A stretch of DNA of 64,000 nucleotides from Proteiniphilum acetatigenes DSM 18083. GTDB taxonomy: Bacteria > Bacteroidota > Bacteroidia > Bacteroidales > Dysgonomonadaceae. Of this stretch, positions 27,027 to 35,530 are shown piece after piece; within the stretch, counting starts at the first letter, position 1, and every line of letters starts with the position of its first letter. Location: the NCBI RefSeq assembly GCF_000380985.1, contig NZ_KB905701.1, forward strand, positions 62,001 to 126,000, written 5' to 3'. The notes under the pieces were generated by a model, which was not told the DNA's origin, did not search any database, and worked only from the letters and a program-made list of their open reading frames with translations. Position numbers and translations under genes: made by a program.

Positions 27027-27434
27027 TCATGCTCGTTTCATCGCTTTTATCTTCTTTACAGTAGTATCGGCTAAAAGCTGTTGATACTCTTTGGTTTCCA
27101 TTCCGAAGAGGGCGATCTTTCCTTCGCCGTTACTATGGATTCCAAAGCCGTAATTCTTTGTCAACGGTGAAGTGCGCATGCAGGGTTGTCCTTTTGAGAA
27201 GAACTGTTCTCTTGCCTCGGGATATTCATCCTGGGGGATATTATTCCTTTCTGCATATACCAGAAACAATACATCGTCGGAACTGTATTTGTATGGATTA
27301 CCATCCAGCAGTTCGTATTGCATTTCTGCGACGGTCTTTTTATCTTTTGCAGGCGGTATTGTTCCGCAGTTTACTTTTGTATCTTCCGCCATTTCAATCA
27401 ATGTATTGAAATAATTTGTCGTATGAGTCTTCAT
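27027..27434 (-). CDS. DUF6157-family protein
   Basis: A 135-residue cytosolic protein matching the DUF6157 family (TNYFNTLIEMAEDTKVNCGT, YKYSSDDVLFLVYAERN, GQPCMRTSPLTKNYGFGIH). The family is small, widespread in Bacteroidetes and Firmicutes and of unknown function. It is a single gene lying downstream of the satD-DUF3307 terminator; the 22-bp tandem repeat begins 14 bp beyond its stop codon. Confidence 0.85.
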   Translation of the reverse strand: MKTHTTNYFNTLIEMAEDTKVNCGTIPPAKDKKTVAEMQYELLDGNPYKYSSDDVLFLVYAERNNIPQDEYPEAREQFFSKGQPCMRTSPLTKNYGFGIHSNGEGKIALFGMETKEYQQLLADTTVKKIKAMKRA

Positions 27435-27467
27435 ATCTGTGCCCTGTTACAATCATCTTTTATTAAA

Positions 27468-27500
27468 ACAAAAAAAGGGATTGAATGTTTCATCCCTTTT
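27468..27500 (-). terminator. Terminator of the satD-DUF3307 operon
   Basis: A 9-bp stem AAAAGGGAT/ATCCCTTTT with a 10-nt loop (27473-27500), continued on the minus strand by TTTG. It lies about 48 bp after the DUF3307 stop codon. Confidence 0.8.
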
Positions 27501-27547
27501 ATATAAATGTCCGTTAGCCTCTGCGAGCAGGAGTTATTGATATAATC

Positions 27548-28255
27548 TCATTGTAATTCAAGTACAAGCATTGCTGTAGCTACGGCTATACCAAAACTGA
27601 GTAAGGTTCCGATTAAAATATATTCTGTTAATTTTCTGTCTTTTGATTCCCTTAAGTCCCCAAAACGGAAAACCGATTTTGCAGCCAGTAAAAATCCGAT
27701 AGCTCCCCAATTACCGGTTAATATAAATGTAAAGACAAATAATCGCTCTAATATACCGATATATTTGCCTGCACTGGCCAGGGATGCGTCGTTATTGTCG
27801 TTCAACGATTTTGACCAGTTGGACATGAGAACCTGTATGATTATACTGCTTACGACCGTTAAAAAAAGTATCGCTGTGATGTAAATCCATACATTTACAT
27901 TATCGAACCATTCATGAAAATTGAAACTTAATCCGCTCCAAATATACCATAATACCAGGATGGTGATGATATGCAACCCCTGGTCTATCAAAAACCACTT
28001 GGGTTTGTTGTCTTCTTTTTGGGCATATAGTTTTACCATATCAATTATCCCGTGTGCAAACATCAGTACCAATGCCAAAAGCCAATAGTTCCAATCCCAA
28101 AGCATCAACAGATATAATATGCCGTGCAGTAAAATATGCAGATAGAATTGAGGAGATTTGAGCTTCTTAGTCTCTTTCTCTTTAACCCACGATTTGGGTT
28201 GCAATAAAAAATCCCCGATAAAGTGAGCCAATATGAGTTTGATGAGAAATATCAT
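27548..28255 (-). CDS. DUF3307 membrane protein
   Basis: A 235-residue polytopic inner-membrane protein beginning IFLIKLILAHFIGDFLLQPK, the hallmark of DUF3307, with LHILLHGILYLLML, FAHGIIDMVKLYAQ and FLIDQGLHIITILVLW, where conserved His and Asp residues sit in or next to membrane helices. About six hydrophobic segments are seen. The function of the family is unknown. Its ATG overlaps the satD stop codon by four bases (ATGA), so the two are translationally coupled. Confidence 0.85.
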   Translation of the reverse strand: MIFLIKLILAHFIGDFLLQPKSWVKEKETKKLKSPQFYLHILLHGILYLLMLWDWNYWLLALVLMFAHGIIDMVKLYAQKEDNKPKWFLIDQGLHIITILVLWYIWSGLSFNFHEWFDNVNVWIYITAILFLTVVSSIIIQVLMSNWSKSLNDNNDASLASAGKYIGILERLFVFTFILTGNWGAIGFLLAAKSVFRFGDLRESKDRKLTEYILIGTLLSFGIAVATAMLVLELQ

Positions 28256-28896
28256 GATAGTAGAGTTTTAATCTTTTTTCGATACATCTTTTCCACATCC
28301 AATGCTTCCTCCACATTGGCCCGATTCCATCTTCCACTGACGCCGCTTTGTTTTATCCCCAACAATTTCCCAATTTCTTGCTGTGTATATGTATTGTTTT
28401 GAAGTACTGCGTGCATCAACTCTGCTGAAGATATAGTCCATTTATCCATAAAAGTGCCGGCTAATTTCAGATATAAATTGATTTCCTCGTCAAAAGGCGA
28501 CCAGGGGCTTTTTATCCCCATAGTGATCTTTTCCTTTCTAAGGGCATCAAATTTTTCACCGGCGTAGATGAATGCTGATCCGTTACTTTCTGATATTTTT
28601 ACACCCGTATAGGTCTTTTCTCCTATCCCTATGCTTATTCTCACATCTATGGGACTGATCTTTTTTTGCTCATCCAGTGGTTCTGTTTTTTTTATCAGCG
28701 TCTTTATGATAAGGGCTTTTTGGAGTGCTTCTTCCGGGTGATCAATCTCTATCTGAAAAAAATCACCCCACACCAACTCCCATTGCTCGGGAGTCTTTCC
28801 CCACGTGGACAGCAGGTTCTTTAATGGTGACAGCCATTTCTCCTGATCTGTCAGTTTCCTTGATGCGATGATATCTCCTTTTATAACTGCTATCAT
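28252..28896 (-). CDS. SatD-family protein with C-terminal helix-turn-helix
   Basis: A 214-residue cytosolic protein. The N-terminal AVIKGDIIASRKLTDQEKWL and the central VRISIGIGEKTYTGVKISES match the SatD family, named after the Streptococcus mutans sat (secretion and acid tolerance) operon; its biochemistry is unknown. The last 60 residues contain a helix-turn-helix (YTQQEIGKLLGIKQSGVSGR), so it may bind DNA. It overlaps the DUF3307 gene by four bases. The region upstream of its ATG carries two palindromes that are candidates for an autoregulatory operator. Confidence 0.85.
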   Translation of the reverse strand: MIAVIKGDIIASRKLTDQEKWLSPLKNLLSTWGKTPEQWELVWGDFFQIEIDHPEEALQKALIIKTLIKKTEPLDEQKKISPIDVRISIGIGEKTYTGVKISESNGSAFIYAGEKFDALRKEKITMGIKSPWSPFDEEINLYLKLAGTFMDKWTISSAELMHAVLQNNTYTQQEIGKLLGIKQSGVSGRWNRANVEEALDVEKMYRKKIKTLLS

Positions 28897-28920
28897 GTTA
28901 TGGTTGTTATAATTGAATCA

Positions 28921-28987
28921 CAAAGTTAAATATAATATTGCATATTAGCGCAATATTTTTGATTATTGTATATTTAAGCAATAATAT
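28921..28987 (-). promoter_or_regulatory. satD promoter region with two palindromes
   Basis: A -7 box TAACTTTG (28921-28928, minus) is followed upstream by an 8-bp inverted repeat AATATTGC/GCAATATT (28934-28941, 28950-28957), and then by ATTATTG/CAATAAT (7-bp arms, about 28962-28986). All four half-sites share a TATTG/CAATA core. They lie where a repressor would block RNA polymerase. Confidence 0.55.
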
Positions 28988-28992
28988 GGAGT

Positions 28993-29030
28993 ATCGCGTA
29001 AATCCGCGATAATTTGAATTATCGCGGATT
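28993..29030. repeat. Perfect 13-bp inverted repeat with an alternative hairpin
   Basis: AATCCGCGATAAT (29001-29013) and ATTATCGCGGATT (29018-29030) are perfect complements around a TTGA loop. ATCGCG (28993-28998) can instead pair with CGCGAT (29005-29010), excluding the first fold. No long T-run follows on either strand. Confidence 0.75.
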
Positions 29031-29069
29031 TTGTGATGGAAATATACGTTGTCATTTGATGTGTTCTTT

Positions 29070-29109
29070 TAAAAAATCCCTCATTGGCTATTGTCTGCCG
29101 ATGAGGGAT
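29070..29109 (-). terminator. Terminator of mgsA
   Basis: A 9-bp stem ATCCCTCAT/ATGAGGGAT (29076-29084, 29101-29109), extended by GGC/GCC after one mismatch. On the minus strand it is followed by TTTTT. It lies 24 bp after the mgsA stop codon. Confidence 0.9.
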
Positions 29110-29132
29110 CAAATCTTTAGTTAATCGTTGTT

Positions 29133-29591
29133 TCAGAGATTCAACGATTCCCTGTCAAATTTTTCATACCGGGGTGGGGATGGAGTATAGTCATCATCAT
29201 CCCATAGATTACTGGTGATCATGAGGTCGGCGCTGTACCGGTTACAGGCTATAGGTATATTATGTACCCGGCACTGGCGAAGCAACATCATGATATCTGC
29301 TTCGTGAGGTTGCGGATTGAGGTCGTCTATCAGAAAAACGGCCAGATCTATCTCCTTACGAACCACCATAGCGGCAATCTCTGCATCGCCGCCCATCGGC
29401 CCTGAATTCATGATGGTGAATTCAGGATAGACTCCTTTTTCGTACAAAGCATCACGTACCAGTGTTCCGGTGGTGCCGGTGCAAACGAGGTGATGCTTCG
29501 ACAAAAAGTCGGCATTAAAAACCACCCATTCCACCATATCGGCTTTGCGGTGGTCATGCGCCACCAAAGCTATTGTTAGTTTTCGTTTCAT
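29133..29591 (-). CDS. mgsA: Methylglyoxal synthase
   Basis: A 152-residue enzyme that converts dihydroxyacetone phosphate to methylglyoxal and phosphate, a bypass that relieves sugar-phosphate stress. The start KLTIALVAHDHRKADMVEWV, the phosphate-binding CTGTTGTLVRD, the catalytic NSGPMGGDAEIAAMV, the DDLNPQPHEADI segment and the end IPIACNRYSADLMI are all canonical. The frame is open to 29621, but the ATG at 29591 fits the family start. A low-complexity TCTTGGTTCTTGATTC tract immediately precedes the ATG. Confidence 0.95.
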   Translation of the reverse strand: MKRKLTIALVAHDHRKADMVEWVVFNADFLSKHHLVCTGTTGTLVRDALYEKGVYPEFTIMNSGPMGGDAEIAAMVVRKEIDLAVFLIDDLNPQPHEADIMMLLRQCRVHNIPIACNRYSADLMITSNLWDDDDYTPSPPRYEKFDRESLNL

Positions 29592-29688
29592 ATTTAAAAG
29601 ACTTTTAGAATCAAGAACCAAGACTAAAATAATGTGCTAATTGAATTTCTAATCATCACATCATCAAATCTGTAAATCATCACATCAA
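29592..29688 (-). repeat. Low-complexity leader tracts before mgsA
   Basis: On the minus strand 29600-29628 reads TAGTCTTGGTTCTTGATTCT just before the mgsA ATG. 29645-29685 contains two copies of AATCATCACATCA. The tract matches in style and orientation the one before dnaN (39218-39258). Confidence 0.6.
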
Positions 29689-31440
29689 TTATATCCCCAA
29701 TTCCTCGCGAATAGCACTGATCTTCCTGTTTGCTGCCTCTTCCGCTTCTTCCAGAGCCTCTCTCGTTTTTGCCGGTCCACCCTTCACTTCAATATAGAAT
29801 TTGATCTTTGGCTCTGTGCCTGAAGGACGGATAGAGAGTTTTGTACCTTCTTCCGTGAAGAATTGCAGCACGTTGGAGGTGGTTGGCATTTCAAGGGAGA
29901 TATGTTCGCCGTGAAGATGATCCACAGCCTCCAGTTTTGCAAAATCCTTCACGAGGGTAACCGGAGAGCCGCCCAAAGAAGTCAGGGGGTTCACCCGGAA
30001 ATTCTTCATCATAGCTTCTATCTCGTCGGCACCTTCCTTACCTTTGCGTACGAGGGAGATACCCACTTCTTTGGAATAGCCGTATTCCAGATAGATATCC
30101 TGCAATAATTCGTACATACTCTTCCCGTTGTCACGTGCCCAGGCTGCTATCTCTGCGAACAGGGTGCAGGCCGATACGGAGTCTTTGTCGCGTACGAAGT
30201 CGCCGGCTAGAAATCCGTAACTCTCTTCTCCTCCTCCGATATATTTTTTTATTCCCTCATTCTGGCGGATGATCTCTGCGATCCATTTGAAACCGGTATA
30301 GCAGTCGAAGAGCTCAATTCCTCTCTTATCGGCAATTTCTTTTACCAGTTCGGTGGTGACGATTGTCTTTACTACATATTCCTTACCCGTAAGTAGTTGC
30401 AGTTCATCGCGACGGGTCATCAGGTAATAGAGGCAGATCAGCATCGTCTGGTTACCGTTGACTAAGATGAAATCCCCTTTATTGTCGCGGATAGCCGTAC
30501 CGATACGGTCTGCGTCGGGATCGGTCGCCATCACCAGATCGGCACCGGTTTCAGTGGCCTTTTTGATAGCCAGATCGAGTGCTGCCGATTCTTCCGGGTT
30601 GGGGGATACCACAGTCGGGAAATCTCCGCTTATCACATCCTGTTCAGGTACGGAGATGATATTGGTGAAGCCTACAGCTCTCAAAGCATCAGGCACGAGC
30701 GTGCTCCCGGCTCCATGAATCGGAGTATAGACAATCTTCAGGTCGTTATGGCGGGTAATGGCCTCCGGAGAGAGCACCAGCTTTTTTACCTCTTCGATAA
30801 ACGCTTTGTCCATATCCTTTCCAATAATCTCGATCAGGTCTTTGTTTCCCTCAAAATGGATATCATCTACCGATTTAATACGGTTCACCTCGGCGATGAT
30901 ATTTTTATCGTGCGGGGCAAGCACCTGCGCACCATCGTTCCAATAAGCTTTATAACCGTTGTATTCTTTGGGATTGTGTGAAGCGGTGATCATAATTCCG
31001 CTCTGGCATCCCAGCCTTCTGATAGCGAAAGATACTTCAGGGGTAGGACGCAGATTCTCAAAAAGATATACTTTAATGCCGTTTGCACTGAAGATATCAG
31101 CTGAGATTTCAGCAAATTTACGGCTGTTATTACGGCAGTCATGCCCGATTACTACCTTGATCTCATCCAGGTCGGCAAATTCTTTTTTGAGGTAATTTGA
31201 AAGCCCTTGTGTGGCAGAACCTACCGTATAGATGTTCATTCGGTTACTGCCGGCACCCATGATGCCGCGCAGACCGCCGGTGCCGAATTCAAGATCTTTA
31301 TAGAATGCATCGATCAGTTTTGTTTTATCGTCGCTGTCGAGCATTTGTTGTACCTCTTCTTTCGTCTCAGCATCGTAATTTCCTTTAATCCAGGATATAG
31401 CCTTATCGGTGACCTGGGCTAATAATGTTTCTTCTTCCAT
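29689..31440 (-). CDS. Phosphoglucomutase/phosphomannomutase (alpha-D-phosphohexomutase)
   Basis: A 583-residue phosphohexomutase interconverting hexose 1- and 6-phosphates; the length fits the PgcA-type phosphoglucomutases. Motifs in order: LEFGTGGLRGIMGAGSNRMN, the phosphoserine loop GIMITASHNPKEYNGYKAYW, the metal loop ATDPDADRIGTAIRD, the sugar-specificity loop GGGEESYGFLAGD and the phosphate-binding IRPSGTEPKIKFY. It is probably a single unit between mgsA and the C69 peptidase gene. Confidence 0.93.
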   Translation of the reverse strand: MEEETLLAQVTDKAISWIKGNYDAETKEEVQQMLDSDDKTKLIDAFYKDLEFGTGGLRGIMGAGSNRMNIYTVGSATQGLSNYLKKEFADLDEIKVVIGHDCRNNSRKFAEISADIFSANGIKVYLFENLRPTPEVSFAIRRLGCQSGIMITASHNPKEYNGYKAYWNDGAQVLAPHDKNIIAEVNRIKSVDDIHFEGNKDLIEIIGKDMDKAFIEEVKKLVLSPEAITRHNDLKIVYTPIHGAGSTLVPDALRAVGFTNIISVPEQDVISGDFPTVVSPNPEESAALDLAIKKATETGADLVMATDPDADRIGTAIRDNKGDFILVNGNQTMLICLYYLMTRRDELQLLTGKEYVVKTIVTTELVKEIADKRGIELFDCYTGFKWIAEIIRQNEGIKKYIGGGEESYGFLAGDFVRDKDSVSACTLFAEIAAWARDNGKSMYELLQDIYLEYGYSKEVGISLVRKGKEGADEIEAMMKNFRVNPLTSLGGSPVTLVKDFAKLEAVDHLHGEHISLEMPTTSNVLQFFTEEGTKLSIRPSGTEPKIKFYIEVKGGPAKTREALEEAEEAANRKISAIREELGI

Positions 31441-31463
31441 GTTAAAACAGTCTTATTTTTTGT

Positions 31464-33101
31464 TTATTCAATAGGATGTACTTTGTATTTTTCGCCAGTC
31501 TGGTCGACTATCTTTCTGTAATATTCGTTCGAATATCCCGGGCGTAAAGGAGAAGCCGGTTCCCCGTATGGGTTGCGCTTAAATTGTCCGTTCTCCTCTC
31601 TTTTGATTACACCGTCTACATATTTCACCATAAGATATTCACCCAGTTTTTTCCATTCTGCTACCCCTTCTTTTACAAGGCTGTTAGTGTATTGTGTAAG
31701 ATACTGAACAGCTTGTGAGGGAGATTGTTCACGGAGCCGTGCCGCTTCCTGTTCCACTTCGGGTTGTGCGGTTCGGAATTGGTTTTCGAGCTTCGATTGC
31801 ACTTTTTTCATGTCTACGCTCATATCGCTGTAACGGGTGTACACCATATTGGAGACCCAATTGTGAATCCAGAAAGCGGATGTCCATGAGAAAGTGAGCA
31901 GGTCTCCATTACCTGCAGTCATTTCGTGAGGTGTTTCTGTGTGGCCACAATAGAACGGATAGTACACCGTTTGTGCCGCATCGTCGATGCCGAACCAAAG
32001 GATCCCGCCTATCTCATCAGGCAGCCAGGAACGCATCTGTGCCACGAATGAGAAGGCTGTTTGCTGTGTAGCGATAGGGCGTTCGTTACAATATTCCACG
32101 GAATCAACCTCAAAAGAGAGCGGACTCCAACGGTAAGGCGAGTTGAAGGGACCTGCACCTACATCGAAGCGCCAATCGAGTTCGGTTCCTTCATAGTGGT
32201 CGCGCATCATCTCCTGAATATCCTGTGCGCTCAACTTTCTGTCGGGTTTGATATAAAGCGGCATGGGATCTGTAGTTTTTCCCTGTGCATAGGTGACGTA
32301 CTGGGCCATATCCTTGTTCACTTTGTTGAAAAACGACCATACCCGCGCTTCACAGTAGCGGAGTGCACCGAAATCAAGAGGAGCATATGCTTTGGCAAAA
32401 CTGAAATCGGTATCGTTACCTTCAAAATATCCTTTCTCACGGGCGAACGAGATCACATCCGGAGAGTAGATACAATTGTCGGGATCGTTTAAAGGGAATT
32501 GTTGGATACGTGCCTGGTTGGCATGAGCTGATACACAATCGTCAGGGATACGCACAGCCACCCAGACAGCCCCTTTATTGCCGGGGCCTTTACCGATCAT
32601 CTCCATAACCCACACCTCTTCAGGGTCTGCTATTGAAAACGATTCGCCTGAACTGTAATAGCCATGTTCCTTTACCAGTCCGGTCATCACGCTAATGGCT
32701 TCCCGGGCGTTTTTGGCACGCTGTAGCGTAATATAAATAAGGCTTCCGTAATCCATAATGCCTGTAGAATCGGACAGTTCGCTTCGTCCGCCGAAAGTTG
32801 TTTCGGCAATGGCCAACTGGTGTTCGTTCATATTACCAATCACATTGTAGGTCTGTAATGCCTGAGGTATTTCGCCCAGATACTTTCCTGTATCCCACTC
32901 ATATACTTTGAGCATTTCTCCCGGACTATATTGTCTTGCGGGCCAGTGATACAGTTCTCCATACAGTGCGTAGGAATCGGCAGCATAGGAGATCAGTGTA
33001 GATCCGTCTGTGGAAGCTTTCTTCCCTACCAGTAAATTTGTACAGGGAAAGGATGCAAGGGTTACGAATAACAACGCAATTGCGGCAATAACTTTTTTCA
33101 T
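31464..33101 (-). CDS. C69-family dipeptidase
   Basis: A 545-residue secreted peptidase of family C69 (PepD-like, N-terminal nucleophile hydrolase). The signal peptide KKVIAAIALLFVTLASFP runs directly into Cys followed by TNLLVGKKASTDGSTLIS. In this family the Cys becomes the N-terminal nucleophile after processing. The segments NVIGNMNEHQLAIAETTFGG, LIYITLQRAKNAREAI and SAHANQARIQQFPLND are typical. The ATG at 33101 begins the signal peptide; the frame is open to 33164. It likely releases dipeptides in the periplasm, as fits an amino-acid-fermenting anaerobe (inference). Confidence 0.92.
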   Translation of the reverse strand: MKKVIAAIALLFVTLASFPCTNLLVGKKASTDGSTLISYAADSYALYGELYHWPARQYSPGEMLKVYEWDTGKYLGEIPQALQTYNVIGNMNEHQLAIAETTFGGRSELSDSTGIMDYGSLIYITLQRAKNAREAISVMTGLVKEHGYYSSGESFSIADPEEVWVMEMIGKGPGNKGAVWVAVRIPDDCVSAHANQARIQQFPLNDPDNCIYSPDVISFAREKGYFEGNDTDFSFAKAYAPLDFGALRYCEARVWSFFNKVNKDMAQYVTYAQGKTTDPMPLYIKPDRKLSAQDIQEMMRDHYEGTELDWRFDVGAGPFNSPYRWSPLSFEVDSVEYCNERPIATQQTAFSFVAQMRSWLPDEIGGILWFGIDDAAQTVYYPFYCGHTETPHEMTAGNGDLLTFSWTSAFWIHNWVSNMVYTRYSDMSVDMKKVQSKLENQFRTAQPEVEQEAARLREQSPSQAVQYLTQYTNSLVKEGVAEWKKLGEYLMVKYVDGVIKREENGQFKRNPYGEPASPLRPGYSNEYYRKIVDQTGEKYKVHPIE

Positions 33102-33423
33102 ATGATTAAAACTATTAATTTCACTAAAGTTAGATATTCGCCTGCTATGGCATAGCTCAAGCAAGCTTGACTCTGCCCATTTAGCTTAACACGAATAATT
33201 TAAAGGTATCATATGGAACTCGCAATAATCATGTTATGGTGTATGAACAATTCTTTTGCGCGTTTCATACCTTTTTTTAATTTCTTAACTTGAGCGTAAA
33301 GGTACTTTATTTTGTTCAATTTCCCCAAAAGGTAGAATGGATATTTTATATTTATTTCCCTGCAATGGTTCGCACAATTGGAAAAAAGAAGCTATTTTTG
33401 TAGTGCTTAAAAGTTGTGCAACA
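33102..33423. other. Intergenic region with repeat-family copy and a long stem-loop
   Basis: About 320 bp without a supported gene. 33139-33192 is a member of the dispersed hairpin repeat family (core CAAGCAAGCTTG at 33158-33169). 33202-33209 (AAAGGTAT) pairs with 33267-33274 (ATACCTTT), followed by a T-run to 33278, a terminator-like stem with a 57-nt loop. 33393-33400 (TATTTTTG) is the likely -7 box of the downstream ftsB-like gene. Confidence 0.6.
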
Positions 33424-33738
33424 ATGAATAAATATACAAAGAAATTCGGATCAGGAAGAGTTCTGGGACTTACTGTCTATCAGATTATCATTCTTCTTAT
33501 GCTGATCGCGATGCTCTTTTTCTTCAGTGACAGTAGTGTTACCAAAAGAATGAAATATGAGGCTCAAATAAAAGACCTTGAATCCCAGATCGAATTTTAC
33601 CGGCAGCAGACAGAGATAGATACGGAAAAGCTGAATGAACTTCAATCCAATAAAGAAGATCTTGAGAAATTTGCACGAGAAAATTATCTCATGAAAAAGG
33701 AAAATGAAGAGATTTTTATCATTAAAGAAAAGAAGTGA
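33424..33738 (+). CDS. FtsB/DivIC-family septum formation initiator
   Basis: A 104-residue single-pass protein with a short cytoplasmic N-terminus, one membrane helix (VYQIIILLMLIAMLFFF, about residues 20-38) and a periplasmic coiled coil (YEAQIKDLESQIEFYRQQTE). It ends with the family segment LEKFARENYLMKKENEEIFI. FtsB/DivIC proteins link FtsQ and FtsL in the divisome. The ATG at 33424 (MNKYTKKFGSG) is chosen over an upstream in-frame start because a -7 box lies at 33393-33400. Confidence 0.9.
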   Translation: MNKYTKKFGSGRVLGLTVYQIIILLMLIAMLFFFSDSSVTKRMKYEAQIKDLESQIEFYRQQTEIDTEKLNELQSNKEDLEKFARENYLMKKENEEIFIIKEKK

Positions 33739-33773
33739 GAAGGAATTAAGGTGAAATAATGAAAAAAAAGTAA

Positions 33774-33781
33774 TATATTTG
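33774..33781 (+). promoter_or_regulatory. -7 box before the small membrane protein gene
   Basis: TATATTTG on the plus strand, 54 bp upstream of the ATG at 33836. No clear -33 element. Confidence 0.45.
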
Positions 33782-33835
33782 TAAGACCATAATCGGGTTC
33801 TGGTTGATATTTTACAAATAATTAGCACATATACA

Positions 33836-34180
33836 ATGCATCGCGTAAAAGATGTTCTATTTCGGATTTCCGGTATCTTGATTTTATTATCAGCGGTATT
33901 GTATCTTTTCATACCTGCTGTGGCACCTTGGATAATGGCTTTGTCCGTGGCAGTTTTCTCTGCCATCACTTTTACAAACCCGTATCCGGGAAAAAGTATA
34001 CGTGGTAAGAGGTTGTTTAATTTTCAGCTGTTTTCATGCATATCGATGATTGTGGCGACCTTTCTGATGTTCAGGGGACGTAATGAATGGGTACTGGCAA
34101 TGATCATAGGAGCAATATTTCTGCTCTATGCAGCTGTTATGATACCCCGGGAGTTAGAAAAGGAGAAAAATAAACTATAA
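33836..34180 (+). CDS. Small four-helix membrane protein, unknown function
   Basis: A 114-residue protein with four predicted membrane helices (ISGILILLSAVLYLFIPA, WIMALSVAVFSAITF, FQLFSCISMIVATFLMF, VLAMIIGAIFLLYAAVMI) and a charged C-terminal tail (PRELEKEKNKL). I do not recognise a named family. It lies between the ftsB-like gene and the response regulator, all on the plus strand, 31 bp upstream of the latter, and may be co-transcribed with the two-component genes. Confidence 0.7.
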   Translation: MHRVKDVLFRISGILILLSAVLYLFIPAVAPWIMALSVAVFSAITFTNPYPGKSIRGKRLFNFQLFSCISMIVATFLMFRGRNEWVLAMIIGAIFLLYAAVMIPRELEKEKNKL

Positions 34181-34211
34181 AATCCCGGTATGTTGCATGT
34201 AATATTCTACT

Positions 34212-35522
34212 ATGGATAATGTAAACAGGAATATACTTGTTATTGACGACAATCTGACTGTTTGTCTGATGCTGAAATCCTGGTTAGTAAAAAAAGGGTT
34301 CAGCGTGGAAACTGCCACCAATGTTTTGGAGGCAAAGCAGAAGGTAAAGGAACAACCGTTTGATTTGATCCTGAGCGATATAAGGATGCCTGATGCCGAC
34401 GGCTTCAGTTTTCTTTCCTGGGTAAAGAAATATGATTCGGATATACTTGTGATCATGATGACCGGTTATGCTGACATCGAGTCGGCAGTCGAGTCGATGA
34501 AATCGGGTGCAGTAGATTATATTTCCAAGCCGATCGAACCGGAGCAACTTTTCAAGAAGATCGATGAAGCCATTATTCTTCAGGAACGGATGTTGAAACA
34601 AAACCGCTTTTCCGATGATTTTATCAAGTTCCCGGGTGAAGAATACGAGCAACTCTACAAACAACTCGACCATATTATAGAAAATAACCAACACCGGTTG
34701 ATCCTTGGTGACCGGGGGACAGGAAAACTCTCTGTAGTAAAATATATCTACGAAAAAGGCACCCACTTGCCGAAACCATTGGTAATTCTCGATAATGATA
34801 AATCTGCCGATATGGTAAGTTCCTACCGTAAATCGTCTAACGGAAGTGATGGTAAGTCACCCCTTATGCAGAAATTTCTTGAAGCAAAAGGGGGGCTGCT
34901 GTACATACGGCAAATAGCCTATCTCGATATCAATCAGCAGGATGAATTATTAAACATCCTCACCAGACAAAAAAAAGACGATGATTTTACCCAGGTGATC
35001 ATGAGTTCGGAGATGCGTAAAGAGGAATTACAGAAGCGCCTTATTCCAAAACTTTATAATCTGGTTATGCAGGATTGTATCGCGTTGCCTACCCTGAAAG
35101 GTAAAAAAGAGGTAATTATCTTCCTTGCCAATCATTTTCTCCAGTTTGCCAACTCTACACTCGACAAACAGATAGACACCATTGATCCCATCGTACAGGA
35201 CCGGCTGGCCGATTATGCTTGGCCGGAAAATATACAGGAATTGAAGAACTGTATCATAAAAGCCGCCTTGCTTACAGACGACACAACCATTCCTGCATCC
35301 ATTATTCCGGAGTTATTCGGAAACGGAGTAAAAAATAACAACCGCTTGCAACTATTGAACCCAATACAGGGCCTTCGCAAGGAATATTACGAAAAAGAAA
35401 AGATCATGGAGGCACTGGAGCTGGCCAAAGGTAATAAAACGATGGCAGCCTCTATACTGAATATCGACAGGAAAACACTTTACAACAAGATTAAGTTATA
35501 TAACGTCCTTACCAACAACTGA
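34212..35522 (+). CDS. NtrC-like response regulator with degenerate AAA+ domain
   Basis: A 436-residue regulator. The receiver domain is intact: Asp pair D12/D13, phospho-acceptor D56 in LILSDIRMPD, Thr84 and K106 in ISKPIEP. The central domain keeps a Walker A (GDRGTGK, 166-172), but the region holding the sigma54-contact GAFTGA loop is replaced by an unrelated segment. The Walker B equivalent GGLLYIRQI (227-235) lacks the acidic DE pair. The C-terminal Fis-type helix-turn-helix is present (MEALELAKGNKTMAASILNI). It therefore probably acts without sigma54 ATPase activity. The hybrid kinase gene starts 8 bp after its stop codon. Confidence 0.88.
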   Translation: MDNVNRNILVIDDNLTVCLMLKSWLVKKGFSVETATNVLEAKQKVKEQPFDLILSDIRMPDADGFSFLSWVKKYDSDILVIMMTGYADIESAVESMKSGAVDYISKPIEPEQLFKKIDEAIILQERMLKQNRFSDDFIKFPGEEYEQLYKQLDHIIENNQHRLILGDRGTGKLSVVKYIYEKGTHLPKPLVILDNDKSADMVSSYRKSSNGSDGKSPLMQKFLEAKGGLLYIRQIAYLDINQQDELLNILTRQKKDDDFTQVIMSSEMRKEELQKRLIPKLYNLVMQDCIALPTLKGKKEVIIFLANHFLQFANSTLDKQIDTIDPIVQDRLADYAWPENIQELKNCIIKAALLTDDTTIPASIIPELFGNGVKNNNRLQLLNPIQGLRKEYYEKEKIMEALELAKGNKTMAASILNIDRKTLYNKIKLYNVLTNN

Positions 35523-35530
35523 AAAACAAT

